A DNA stretch of 64,000 nucleotides from Prorocentrum cordatum. Its lineage: Eukaryota > Sar > Dinophyceae > Prorocentrales > Prorocentraceae. Below are positions 1 through 9,401 of the stretch, one piece after another. The stretch is from contig CAUYUJ010015726.1 of the NCBI GenBank assembly GCA_963575745.1, forward strand, positions 316,542 through 380,541, in the 5' to 3' direction. Below the pieces are notes generated by a model. It saw only the letters and a program-made list of their open reading frames with translations. It was not told the origin of the DNA and searched no databases. Within the stretch, counting starts at the first letter, position 1; every line of letters begins with the position of its first letter. The translations under genes were made by a program, and so were the position numbers.

Positions 1-203
1 CATCCCTCTCCTACTCCCAGTCCCCCCTCTTCCTCCCCCCATCCACCTCCCTGCTCTGGCGCCCCGCAAGTGCAGCGCAGGTGGGTTTTGCTGGTCTCAC
101 TCTCTGGCGAGGCACTGGCGCCAGACTACCCGCAGCGCTACATCCTGTCCTGTCATGTTCTCTCTCTCCTCCCTCCTCCATCCTCCCCCTGTTCCCTGTT
201 CAC

Positions 204-322
204 TCCTCCTCCTCCTTCTCCTCCTCCTCCTCCGTCTCGTCCTCCTCCTCCTCCTCCTCCTCCTCCTCCTCCTCCTCCTCCTCCTCCTCCTCCTCCTCCT
301 CCTCCTCCGTCTCCTCCTCCCT
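204..322. repeat. (CTC)n microsatellite
   Basis: A nearly pure CTC/TCC trinucleotide tract of about 119 bp with a few interruptions (CGT, TTC). All six frames read through it as homopolymer-like peptides (poly-Ser, poly-Leu, poly-Pro, poly-Glu, poly-Arg), which explains the apparent open frames here. Confidence 0.95.
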
Positions 323-1490
323 ACAGGCGCATACGTCGCAGTCTGCATTTGGGGGAGGGGGGGAATGTGTCGCCCCCTCCAGACTTGCACGATGTGAGCC
401 CTGCCCTCCTCTCTCTTTCCCCCGGAGGTGGCCCGAAGAGCGGCGCGCCCCTGCCTCTCTCGGCGTCCTGCTTCCTATACAGGCAGGATTGATCCGAGTG
501 GAGTTGTCTCCTGTGGTGTTCGAATCCGAACGTTCTCGGGTCCTTCCAAAATTCACCGAGCGCGTTCCACTACGTGCAAAATGCCCACTCGCAAGGGTCC
601 GAAAAGCACATGTCTGCATCGGTGCAATTCATCCTGAATCTCCCATGGCGGATCCAGGCCATTTGCGAGTAGTGAGTTTGCGAGCAGTGGAACACGCTTG
701 TCTAAAAATGGTGCCCCCTCTGCAGCGCTGGCCTCATTTTAGGATCGGCGTTTTGCCAACGTCGCTCCGAGAGGAGCTCTCGCCACCAGCGCAGGCCACA
801 CTTCTGGATGCGAGTGCTTACTCGTCGTCGTCGACCCCGTCTGTGCCCGTCCCCGCCTTCTCCTGGTCACCTTGCCCCTTCCGCTCCTCCTGCTTATGCT
901 GCTGCAGTTCCTCCTCGGCCTCCTCCTTCCTCATCCTTCTCCCCTTTCTCCTGATTATCAGCCACCTCCCCCTCCAATGTACCCAGCTCCCTTTTCCAGA
1001 TTGCGCGTAACATGATGGGGTCCTTTCGGATGTTCCAGGTTCGCTATGACACCCGTTGGCGGATAGAACAAACATCGGCGCCATGGGAAGGGATGCGAGG
1101 GAGAGGTGGGGTATATGGAGCGAGCGGTAGCTTATTCTCCCCCCCTCCACTCACTCCCTCCCTTCCAGTCGGTCCAGTGGCATCCTTCGGTCCCTGGGGA
1201 CCTTGCAAGAGGGCGCGCCCCCAACGGGCGTCCAGCGATACCCCGTCAGACCTCTGAGCGCCTCTATCGGGCGTCCAGCGATGCGTGTCAGATGTGGCGC
1301 GAGCGCACCTTGCTTGCCCCCTCTCCGCCGTCCCCAGTCCCGCCTCCCCCTCTTCATGCATCCTTCCCGTGGGCGCCTGTGCGTCTCCACCACGCAACCG
1401 CTGGCATCGGCGTCTCGTCGCGTCTCGTCTCGTCTCGTCCTCCTCCCCCCACCCCCGTGGGCGCAGTACACGACCCCAGACCTATACACG
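323..1490. other. No defensible gene; imperfect inverted repeat at 540-725
   Basis: This stretch has open frames on both strands but none with a recognisable domain. The one structure I see is an imperfect inverted repeat: the text around 561-600 (GCGTTCCACTACGTGC then CACTCGCAA) recurs in reverse complement around 664-707. A short (CGTCT)n tract lies near 1415-1440. Confidence 0.4.
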
Positions 1491-1495
1491 GATTA

Positions 1496-1866
1496 AATAT
1501 ATATATATATATATATATGCATTAGCACACACACAGACACACACACACACTATGGCGTCTGCGGCTAGGCAGTTGAATTGCGCTGGCGGAGGGCTACCTA
1601 AACGGGGGTACCGTTATAGCGAATGGCGCCACCATGCAGGAGGGAGGGGAAAAAGAACAGACACACACACACACTCACACACACGCACTTAATTGGCGCC
1701 GCGGCCACGCGCGCGACGGCACGGCTTGGAACAGGTCACGCGAGCGCGCGCACGGGCCCGGCTCAACACACACACACATACACACACACACACAAACATG
1801 CGCACGCACACACACACACACATACACGCGCGCGCCCGCTTACACACACACACACAGACACACACA

Positions 1867-1909
<43 letters not shown>

Positions 1910-2066
1910 GCGCGCGCACACACACACACACACACATACACACACGCACGCACACACACACGCACACACACACACACACACACGCGCACACGCACGCACG
2001 CACGCACGCACAGACACACACACACACACACGCACAAACACACACGCGCGCGCGCTCACACACATA
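1496..2066. repeat. (AT)n, (CA)n and (CACG)n dinucleotide block
   Basis: The block begins with about 24 bp of AT at 1496-1519 and (CA)n at 1526-1552. After an interruption (1553-1655) come long CA and CGCA arrays to about 2066, with Z-DNA-prone CGCGCG patches near 1745, 1830, 1906 and 2045. The Thr-His or Cys-Val peptides in every frame are repeat artefacts. Confidence 0.95.
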
Positions 2067-2174
2067 CCAAAACGTGGAACAAGTTATCAATGGGTCGCAG
2101 CCCCTGCCAGGGGTCGGACGCCTTCGCGAAGCGGAGCGTCTTGCTCAAGAAGTCGAACAGCCGGTCGCGGGGCG

Positions 2175-2660
2175 TCCCAATGGGGCTGGAGGAGGAGGAC
2201 GACGACGAGGACGAGAAGGAGGACGAGGAGGATGGAGGGCAGGGGCCCATGGACGTGCACCTCTTCCTCCTCCTCCTTTTCCTCCTCCTCCTCCTCCTCC
2301 CTCCATCACTTGAGAGACACTGCATGTTGCCCATTCCTGGCATGGGAGGTTGGCCCCCCGGCGATGCCATGCCCCATGTGTGGCGCCCCGATGCAGCTTG
2401 GGGGGGGGAGGAGTATTGCTTCTGTCCCCAGAAGAGGGGGAAAAAGAGGGGAGCCGGGGAAGGGATGATGGAGGTGAGAAACGGTTGCGGCGTGGGGGAG
2501 GGAGGAAGGGATGGAGAGGGGGGTGGCTGCAGGACAAGGGGGGGGATGAGGACGGAGGGGAGAGCTGGAGAGGGGGTCGAGTTGGAAGATGGAGGAGTGG
2601 AGAGGGTGAGGAGGCAGAAGAGGAGGGGGAGTGAGGACTGAGGAGGAGGAGGAAGATGAA
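2175..2660. repeat. Purine/pyrimidine microsatellite block
   Basis: GAGGAC repeats (2180-2232) are followed by a CTC tract (2262-2310) and then by a strongly G-rich purine strand at 2400-2660 (GGGGGA and GAGGAG variants). No coding signal is visible. Confidence 0.85.
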
Positions 2661-2694
2661 ACAGATCACGGTTACAGATCTCACACTGTGCTGA

Positions 2695-2811
2695 CTGGTA
2701 CCAATCAAGATTGCAGTGTTAGAGGACTTTGATCAGTTCCTCATTCTTCATGACCCGTATTTCGAAGGGCACGGGTGGAATCACTATGAGGCCAAATTTA
2801 GATCCGTCTGA
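2695..2811 (+). other. Short protein-like fragment
   Basis: A 38-codon open stretch between a TGA (2692-2694) and a TGA (2809-2811) translates to a balanced sequence rich in aromatic and acidic residues, unlike the repeats around it. It contains DFDQFLILHDPYFEGHGW and then NHYEAKF. It could be one exon or a remnant of a gene. I do not recognise the family, there is no start codon, and the flanks are repeats, so this is only a candidate. Confidence 0.2.
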
Positions 2812-2964
2812 TCTGTTACCCACCCCCTCTCCCCCATCGCCTCATGTGTATCGAAAGGGCACCTTGCGAATGGGAGGATTCTGTTGGCGCGCAGCGCAGC
2901 AGGAGGAAGTAGAAGAGAAGGGAGCATCAACCACCACCCATCAACTCACAGAGGGCCCCACTAT

Positions 2965-3219
2965 CCTCCTCAACCTGCTCCTCTTCCTCCTCCTCCTCCT
3001 TATCCTCCTCCTCCTCTTCCTCCTCCTCCTCCTTCTCCATCTCCTACTCCTCCTCGTCCTCCTCCTCCTCCTCCTGCTCCTCCGCCTTCTCCTCCTCTTT
3101 CTCCTCCACCTCCTCCTCCTCCTCCTCCAACTCCTCCCCCTCGTCGTTCTTCTCCTCCTGCTCCTCCTCCTCCTCCTCCTCCCTCCTCCTCCTCCTCCTC
3201 CTCCTCCTCCACCTCCTCC

Positions 3220-3251
<32 letters not shown>

Positions 3252-3341
3252 GTCCTCCTCCTTCTCCTCGTCCTTCTCTCACTCTCCCGCTCCTTCTCCT
3301 CCTCCTTCTCCTCCTCCTCCTCCTCCTCCTCCTTCTCCTTC
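2965..3341. repeat. (CTC)n microsatellite at the 5' side of LINE element A
   Basis: About 375 bp of imperfect CTC/TCC repeats run directly up to the spliced-leader sequence at 3342. A tract of the same type lies at the other end of the element (10622-10822), so the element looks inserted into a CTC microsatellite. Confidence 0.95.
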
Positions 3342-3363
3342 TCCGTAGCCATTTTGGCTCAAG
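3342..3363 (+). other. Complete dinoflagellate spliced-leader (DinoSL) sequence
   Basis: All 22 positions match the DinoSL consensus: T at the degenerate first position, then CCGTAGCC, ATTTTGGCTC and AAG. DinoSL is normally added to mRNA 5' ends by trans-splicing from a separate short RNA. Finding it in genomic DNA at the head of a retroelement means the inserted copy came from a trans-spliced, reverse-transcribed transcript. No SL-RNA gene body follows: the next bases are further leader relicts and the element 5' UTR. Confidence 0.93.
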
Positions 3364-3392
3364 CCATTTGGCTCAAGCCATTTTGGCTCAAG
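3364..3392 (+). other. Two tandem relict spliced leaders
   Basis: CCATTTGGCTCAAG (3364-3377, one T missing) and CCATTTTGGCTCAAG (3378-3392) are copies of the last 15 nt of DinoSL. Relict leaders of this truncated form are known from dinoflagellate genes that were retroposed and trans-spliced again. Two relicts plus one full leader imply at least three trans-splicing rounds in this lineage. Confidence 0.9.
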
Positions 3393-3544
3393 ATTTTTCC
3401 ATTGGCGGGCTGAGCCCGCATTGGCAGAAACGGATACCTCTAGTCCGAGGCAGCTATCAGTCTTTCAGTGAGCTCCTGCGAGGAGCGACCCCCGCCTGGC
3501 ACACACCAGGTGAGGGGACAGACCCATTCTTCTTCCGCTCGTCC

Positions 3545-4771
3545 ATGGCACCACCGCAACAGCGCAATGCCTACGTCAAGTGCTACTCCTGCTCGTTCGC
3601 CTGGAACTGGAAGGGCAAGGAGTCGTGCCACTGGTGTGGCAAAGCCTTGGCGCCGTGGACGGACAGCCCTCCACCCGTGCAAGGTGCTTGGGCGGCCCGC
3701 GTCACAGCCGCAGCCCAGGCCGAGGCCAAGACCACCCAGCCGACCCACGCCGAGGGAGGTTGGGAGCCGTGGTCATCCTGGCCCAAGTCCCGCCGCCGCC
3801 GTGGTAAGGGCAACGGCAAGGGCAATGACGACGACTGGTGGGCCAGCAGGAACGACAGCCCCAAGGCCCGCTCCGCCGAGGACATCCTGGCGGAGCTCCA
3901 GGCAGTCGCTCCTCACATCGACAAGTCCGCCATCGACGGCATCAAGTCGCAGATCCCGCCGCCCCAGCCGCAGAAACCCGCCGACCTCAACGAGACCTAC
4001 AGCCGCGCGCAGGCTACGGAGCGCCGCTGCAAGAATAACCTCGAGAGGCTGCTGGAGAGCGAGCAGAAGGCGCTCAACTGGTACACTGAGCGCAAACAGG
4101 CGTCGGAGGAGGCCGCCTACAAGTTGGCCGAAGCACAAGCGGAGGCCCAGGCGGCGCTCGACGCCCTCCAAGCCGCCCGCAAAGGCGGCACAGCCACTCC
4201 TATGCAGACGCAGCCGACCCCGACCTTCAACCTCACCAGCCTCCTGGAGGACGGCGACATCTCCATCGAAGCGGGTGCGGCGTTCGACCTCCAAGGCCTC
4301 GATGTCGACGACAACGACCGCCAGGCCTGGGAGTCCCTGCAGCAGCGCTTCGCCACGGAGCTCAAGGCCAAGGTCACCGAGCTCTTCGGCAACACTGCCA
4401 GCCACATCAGCCAGCTCCGCGCAGAGGCCACCACCATGCGCACGCGCTTCGCCTCCAAGCGGCAGCGCGCCGACGAGGACGGGCACGCCAGAGCGGGCGG
4501 TGGAGCACCGCCAGCCGCCGCGGCCGCAGCAGGCGAGCCCCCAGCGGCAGCCGCAGCTGATGCTGAAGGCGCGGCGCCCCCACCGCCGGCGGCGCCAAGC
4601 GACGGGCTTCCTGCGCCAACTGCTGGCGCTGCTTCTGACGGTGGCTACGTCACCCAGCCTGTACCCTCACTCAACAAGGACCCCGACCTCGAGGACAAGG
4701 CTCAGAAGATGCTCATCCAGATGCGCAAGCCCACCGCGGCCGCCGCCGCTGGGCCGCAGCAGCCTCTTTAG
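3545..4771 (+). CDS. LINE element A ORF1 protein (zinc ribbon, coiled coil)
   Basis: This 408-residue protein has a C-x2-C-x11-C-x2-C zinc-ribbon-like motif at residues 13-31 (C13, C16, C28, C31). A basic patch (SRRRRGKGNGKGN) follows, then a long charged, Ala/Glu/Gln-rich central part likely to form a coiled coil, a second helical acidic segment, and an Ala/Pro-rich tail. ORF1 proteins of non-LTR elements usually bind the element RNA and form ribonucleoprotein particles. Zinc binding plus a basic region plus a coiled coil fits that role, but I infer the function from position and composition. The ATG at 3545 is the first one after the leader that precedes the cysteine motif; the open frame further upstream is (CTC)n. 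ORF2 starts 91 bp after the stop. Confidence 0.75.
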   Translation: MAPPQQRNAYVKCYSCSFAWNWKGKESCHWCGKALAPWTDSPPPVQGAWAARVTAAAQAEAKTTQPTHAEGGWEPWSSWPKSRRRRGKGNGKGNDDDWWASRNDSPKARSAEDILAELQAVAPHIDKSAIDGIKSQIPPPQPQKPADLNETYSRAQATERRCKNNLERLLESEQKALNWYTERKQASEEAAYKLAEAQAEAQAALDALQAARKGGTATPMQTQPTPTFNLTSLLEDGDISIEAGAAFDLQGLDVDDNDRQAWESLQQRFATELKAKVTELFGNTASHISQLRAEATTMRTRFASKRQRADEDGHARAGGGAPPAAAAAAGEPPAAAAADAEGAAPPPPAAPSDGLPAPTAGAASDGGYVTQPVPSLNKDPDLEDKAQKMLIQMRKPTAAAAAGPQQPL

Positions 4772-4862
4772 CCGACTACAACACAACCCTCGACGGAACG
4801 GTGAGACGGGACGGCCGCCGTCAGAGACCACGCTCTACGACAACCCAGCGAGCATCAACACA

Positions 4863-7800
4863 ATGGACGCAGTCCTCGACCCGTTCGACGAGCTGGCCGA
4901 GTTGGACGCCCACTTCGATTACGCCGAGTCCGAGCAGTACGCTACCGCCCCGCCCGAGACGCTGTCCCCGGTAGGGGGCGATGAGACGGCCCAGACCGTC
5001 GACCACCCTGTGGTGTTGGGTCCAGGACAGCCTCAGCGCGCTGCTCGGACTGACCCTGATGCCGCTCCGCCCGAGACGCGGTCCTCGGTAGGGAGTGATG
5101 AGACGGCGCAAGCTGTCGACGTTCCTGCGGTGTTGGAACCAGGGGAGCCTCCGCAAAAGGCAAACCCTGATGCCGCTCCGCCCAAGACGCAGTCCTTGGT
5201 AGGGGGTGATGAGATGGCGAAAGCTGTCGACAGTCCTGTGGTGTTGGGGCCAGGGAAGCCCAGCAGCAGCGTGAGAGCTGATCCTACGCCTGCCAACCAA
5301 GAGAAAGGCCCCACGAAGTTCCCGCAGTCTGACCACTCCCTGTTTTTCTCCAACATCACGCAATGGGGACCACAGTCTGAGAAATGGTTGGCAGGCCCAG
5401 GCAAGCAATATCAGATGGTAGCCCTAGTCGAAACACACATCTCGCCTGAGAAAGCGCCGCTCATCTACGACAAGATTGCAGCGGACGGTTGGAGAATCTC
5501 ATCGACTACGGCCACCCCTACCAGAAGATCAGACGACGGCAACACGGGTGGCGAGATCATCTTATCCAGGTACCACGTCCAGGCCACCTCGTTCAACCAT
5601 CTTCGAGATCTTGCCATTTCTCAGCGCAGGCCAGACCCCTTCCTCGGCTTCACGCCCATGGTATGGCACAGACGCTCTGGCAATTTGGTTGTTATTGCAG
5701 CTTATCTGGAACCCCGCAGGCTGATCGAGGGAGCAGTGCACGACAAGCTGCTCTCGCTGGGCGCCTTCGTTACCATGCTGACAGACCCTTGGATCATTTT
5801 GGCAGATTGGAATATGACACCCGAGCAGCTTGCAGCGACAGAGTGGCTGGCCAAATGGAATGCTACCATCGTGCGAGCACCTGGATCCGCCACCTGCGAC
5901 AAGGGCCAGGGGCTCACGCTAGACTTCGCACTGGTCAAGACGGGCATCGAGCACACCATTTCCATCCGCCAGTGCCCCACAGTACCGTGGGCCACCCGCG
6001 TTGGCCTCGAAGTTCGAGCAGGCAGTGCAGATCCGTGGTGGTATCAGTCTATCGCTACGCCCAAGGCCTTCCCCATAGTGGACAGGCCCAGGATACCACC
6101 AGACCCCAACAGCAAGACCGCCATCAAGAAACGTAAAGCAGCTGAAGCTCGAGCAGCTCGTCTTCGTGACCTACCTCCTGAACTTCAACAAGCAGCAGCA
6201 CAACTTCAGCCACAGGTCGAGCTCGCAGCGCCGAACCCGATCTCCCACGCCATCCCGCTGGACTTGTGGCAAAAGCAATGGCAGGAGGCGTCCCCCACAC
6301 GTTGCAAGCAGCCGCACGCGCACTTCGTGTACCGGCACTGGGCGCACGACGCCGACCTCCTCAACCTCAAGTACGCCAACTGGGTCACGGCCCTCGAGAA
6401 CACCATGATCAGCCACCACCAGATCGACCCGAAGGAAGCCCCAGCATACACTGGCCGTGCTAAGGGCTACCAGCTATCTTGGAAGAAGACAGCGGCTGCA
6501 CCAGGCCGCGTCCACGTACATGATCCACAGTCGGAATGGTGGGCCATTACGCTCACCCTCATCAAGCGCCACGCCGCGCTCATCGACAAGCCTAAGCACG
6601 CAGCGCTTATGGAGCAGCAGGCCACCATCATCCAGCAGCGCGCCGACCATTTCAACAGCCACAGCCATGACCTCCAGTTCGAGAAGGATGAGGACACCAT
6701 CTTCCGCTGGTTCGCGCTCGTCTGGGCCCCGCACCTGGACAAGGACGAGACCGACGACCTGGTCACTATTACCGCTACCTGGGCCTCCAGAGCCCTCTCG
6801 GCCGCCCTCGCCAAGTCCAAGAGGGCCTACGGGGCTTGGCTTGCCCAACAATGGAAGCGCCGTCCTGGAGTTCTACACGCCCATGTTAAGCCTGCACCTG
6901 TACGTCACATCGAGGCCTACACGGCCAACCTGACCACCGCCGACCCCACCGTCATCATGGACAACAAGAAGCAACAATGGCAGCAAGTCTGGCACGCCAC
7001 CGAGACCTCCGACGACATCCTCCAGGCCCTGAATAAGGCCAAGGCAGCAGCTGTTGGTCAACCTCTCGAGCCCATCACAGCCGAGCAAGTACACCGCATA
7101 CACGGCCGCATGCCACCAAGTAAAGCACATGGAGTTGATGCCCTCGGACCTCGCGACCTTCATCGATTGCCAGAACCTGCCGTCGAAGCCTATGCAGATG
7201 TTCTCAATTCAGTGGAGCAAGCTGGAATCTGGCCTTTACAAATTTCAGGCACCATTGCAGCTCTCGCCGCCAAGAAAGCGGGAGGCGACAGAGTCCTTGG
7301 CATGCTTCCACACACGGCCCGACTCTGGTCTCGTATTAGATCTACTGCTTCGGAAGTTTGGTCCCAAGGACTTGACGACTTTTGGACTACAGCCATCAAA
7401 GGCTCTTCAGCTCTCCAAGCCGCCCTACATAGGGCCTTGTTAGATGAGACAGCCTCAGCACTCGGCATTCAGTCCGCGACCTTGCTGTTAGACATCCAGA
7501 AATTCTACGACAATATCAAGCTCGCCAACCTGATCATGGTGGGCCTCAACTGCGGCTTCCCTGCCATCATTCTATTATTGGAAGTACAGCTCTACCTGGC
7601 GCCCACGTTCTTGCGCAGTCGTCAATGGGTGAGCATGCCTATCTTCGCCTTCAAGGGCATCATTGCAGGCTCCCCTCACGGCACCACCCTGGCACGACTT
7701 ATTTTGTTACCTTTTCTTCGACATGCTCAAGCACAGGCAGAGCTAGCCCAGATGTGGACCTTCGTGGACGACACGGTACTACGAGCTGAAGGTGTCCTAC

Positions 7801-9401
7801 GAGCGTTGCAGAAGCACCTCCCCTTTGCTGCCAAGATGCTCTGCGACGGCTTGAAGGAGTTCGAGTTGCCTATCTCAGACAAGACCGTCCTCATCGGCTC
7901 TACACCCAAGGTCCGCCACTTGCTCGCCAAGCAGATGCGACAGTACGACATTCCAGTAACTGCGACGTCCACGGCCGTTGACCTAGGCGTGGACGCCGCT
8001 GCTGCTACCCGACGAGTACAAGCCAAAGCCAGGAAGCGGCAGAAGTCGGCCACCGCCAGGTTTCGCAAAATACATCGACTACGGAGCACTGCTCAGCAGG
8101 CCCGTATTTCCGCTGGCCTGTGGCGCACGGGCGCTCTTCCCGAAGGAGTCTTCGGACATCAGGTTCATGGCCTCGCTCGGCACGCTCTCCTCCGCTGGCG
8201 TCGACAGGCCGCCATAGCCGCGACGGGCTCTGCCGCGGGGCGCTGCCTCACGTCCCTCCTCGGCGCCACCTTCGACGGCGCGGACCCTGGCGTCTCCCTG
8301 AGGATGGAGTTCCTCGAGGCGTGGCTTCAGCATTGGATGCGCCACCCGAACACGCACGCCAGGATCATCAGAGCCTGGCCAAGGATCAAGACCACCCTGC
8401 TCGCCGCTGGCCCCAAGATGTGGTGCAAGGTGAAGGGCCCCACAGGCGCGGCCATCGCGACCCTGTTAGAGGCCAGCTGGGAGCCGACCTCCGCTACGAC
8501 GTGGAGGCGCACGAAGGACGGCTACATCGAGGAGTGGAACCTTCCTCTCGCCGACGACCCAGACCTCCTCGACGCCGACATCCACACAGCATTGCAAGAC
8601 CTCAGCGAAGATCTACACCGACTTCTCTGGAGGCAGGCCGCTACACACATCCATGGAGACACGCTTGCAGGAGGCGCAGACATGGTCACTATCCGCATCG
8701 AGCAAAAGAGGTTCCTCGCGAAAGGCGACTTCAGCGATTGGGCCCTCAACAATACCATCATCAGCGGAGGACAGTGGACCAGAGACCGCCTCCACAACGC
8801 AGGCTACCAGATCGACAGAAACTGTGATCGCTGCAGCGCTCGCGTCCCTGAAACCCTGTTTCATCGCATGTGGCAGTGCGATGCGAATGTTGGGCCCGAG
8901 TTCGAGGCCAGCGACAAGCTACTGCCGCGAGCTCTAGCGGGGGCTGATGCCGACCCCGCTTTGTGGCTCCGTGGCCTTCCATCTTCTGCTCTCACTACGC
9001 CCTCTTACGAGCCAGTGACTGGGAAGGACGGGTGGGAGTTTTCGGGTGTGGTTCGGGAGGGTTTGCCAGCGTGGGAAGGAGCTCGTAATGGCGAAGGTGA
9101 GTTGTATCTCTTTGGGGACGGGTCTGGCGGAGCCTATTCCGACGACGTTAGGAGACGTCGCGTCGGTTCAGGCCTTGCTGCTCTTCGTTGGGATCCTCCC
9201 TCGGCCTCCTGGACCCTCCACTCGGGCCTCCATGCTCCCCTCTCAGGCTCCCGCCAGACCGTCCCAAGAGGAGAATTGTATGCGTTCTGCCTGGCACTAG
9301 AGACGTGCCCCCAGGATTTCACCTATGTCACCGACCACCTAGCATTGCAGCGTGGTTGGCAGAATGGTAGATGTCTCAGGCCAGGTAGCCTCAAAAGGTA
9401 A
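4863..9401 (+). CDS. LINE element A ORF2: endonuclease-like, reverse transcriptase, start of RNase H
   Basis: The frame encodes 1512 residues. Residues about 30-145 hold three tandem ~38-aa repeats (xAAPPET...VGGDE...A..VD.PVVLGPG). An endonuclease/exonuclease/phosphatase-like fold follows: FSNITQWG, LVETH (about 189), LADWN (about 315) and LDFAL (about 353). The usual closing His appears replaced by Arg in WATRVGLEV. The reverse transcriptase has motif A LLLDIQKFYDNI (about 877), motif B AGSPHGT (about 938) and motif C FVDD (about 967), so the catalytic Asp residues are present. A Cys/His motif CDRC...HRMWQC sits near 1325. RNase H begins with GDGSGG (about 1418), GELYAF and VTDHLAL, then the frame stops at 9401. 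The rest lies in the +1 frame. ATG 4863 is the first Met before the repeats; the frame is also open upstream, where it shadows ORF1. Confidence 0.85.
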   Translation: MDAVLDPFDELAELDAHFDYAESEQYATAPPETLSPVGGDETAQTVDHPVVLGPGQPQRAARTDPDAAPPETRSSVGSDETAQAVDVPAVLEPGEPPQKANPDAAPPKTQSLVGGDEMAKAVDSPVVLGPGKPSSSVRADPTPANQEKGPTKFPQSDHSLFFSNITQWGPQSEKWLAGPGKQYQMVALVETHISPEKAPLIYDKIAADGWRISSTTATPTRRSDDGNTGGEIILSRYHVQATSFNHLRDLAISQRRPDPFLGFTPMVWHRRSGNLVVIAAYLEPRRLIEGAVHDKLLSLGAFVTMLTDPWIILADWNMTPEQLAATEWLAKWNATIVRAPGSATCDKGQGLTLDFALVKTGIEHTISIRQCPTVPWATRVGLEVRAGSADPWWYQSIATPKAFPIVDRPRIPPDPNSKTAIKKRKAAEARAARLRDLPPELQQAAAQLQPQVELAAPNPISHAIPLDLWQKQWQEASPTRCKQPHAHFVYRHWAHDADLLNLKYANWVTALENTMISHHQIDPKEAPAYTGRAKGYQLSWKKTAAAPGRVHVHDPQSEWWAITLTLIKRHAALIDKPKHAALMEQQATIIQQRADHFNSHSHDLQFEKDEDTIFRWFALVWAPHLDKDETDDLVTITATWASRALSAALAKSKRAYGAWLAQQWKRRPGVLHAHVKPAPVRHIEAYTANLTTADPTVIMDNKKQQWQQVWHATETSDDILQALNKAKAAAVGQPLEPITAEQVHRIHGRMPPSKAHGVDALGPRDLHRLPEPAVEAYADVLNSVEQAGIWPLQISGTIAALAAKKAGGDRVLGMLPHTARLWSRIRSTASEVWSQGLDDFWTTAIKGSSALQAALHRALLDETASALGIQSATLLLDIQKFYDNIKLANLIMVGLNCGFPAIILLLEVQLYLAPTFLRSRQWVSMPIFAFKGIIAGSPHGTTLARLILLPFLRHAQAQAELAQMWTFVDDTVLRAEGVLRALQKHLPFAAKMLCDGLKEFELPISDKTVLIGSTPKVRHLLAKQMRQYDIPVTATSTAVDLGVDAAAATRRVQAKARKRQKSATARFRKIHRLRSTAQQARISAGLWRTGALPEGVFGHQVHGLARHALLRWRRQAAIAATGSAAGRCLTSLLGATFDGADPGVSLRMEFLEAWLQHWMRHPNTHARIIRAWPRIKTTLLAAGPKMWCKVKGPTGAAIATLLEASWEPTSATTWRRTKDGYIEEWNLPLADDPDLLDADIHTALQDLSEDLHRLLWRQAATHIHGDTLAGGADMVTIRIEQKRFLAKGDFSDWALNNTIISGGQWTRDRLHNAGYQIDRNCDRCSARVPETLFHRMWQCDANVGPEFEASDKLLPRALAGADADPALWLRGLPSSALTTPSYEPVTGKDGWEFSGVVREGLPAWEGARNGEGELYLFGDGSGGAYSDDVRRRRVGSGLAALRWDPPSASWTLHSGLHAPLSGSRQTVPRGELYAFCLALETCPQDFTYVTDHLALQRGWQNGRCLRPGSLKR

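Noticed and set aside
81-1010. Long plus-strand open frame rich in Ser
   Set aside because: It depends on the (CTC)n tract; the rest has no domain and frames on both strands are equally open.
1623-2641. Thr/His-rich and Cys/Val-rich open frames
   Set aside because: They are translations of CA/CACG dinucleotide repeats.
3342-3392. A functional SL-RNA gene
   Set aside because: The leader is not followed by a GT donor and an SL-RNA body but by further leader copies and the LINE.
3773-4486. Minus-strand frame opposite ORF1 of element A
   Set aside because: Shadow of ORF1; no domain of its own.
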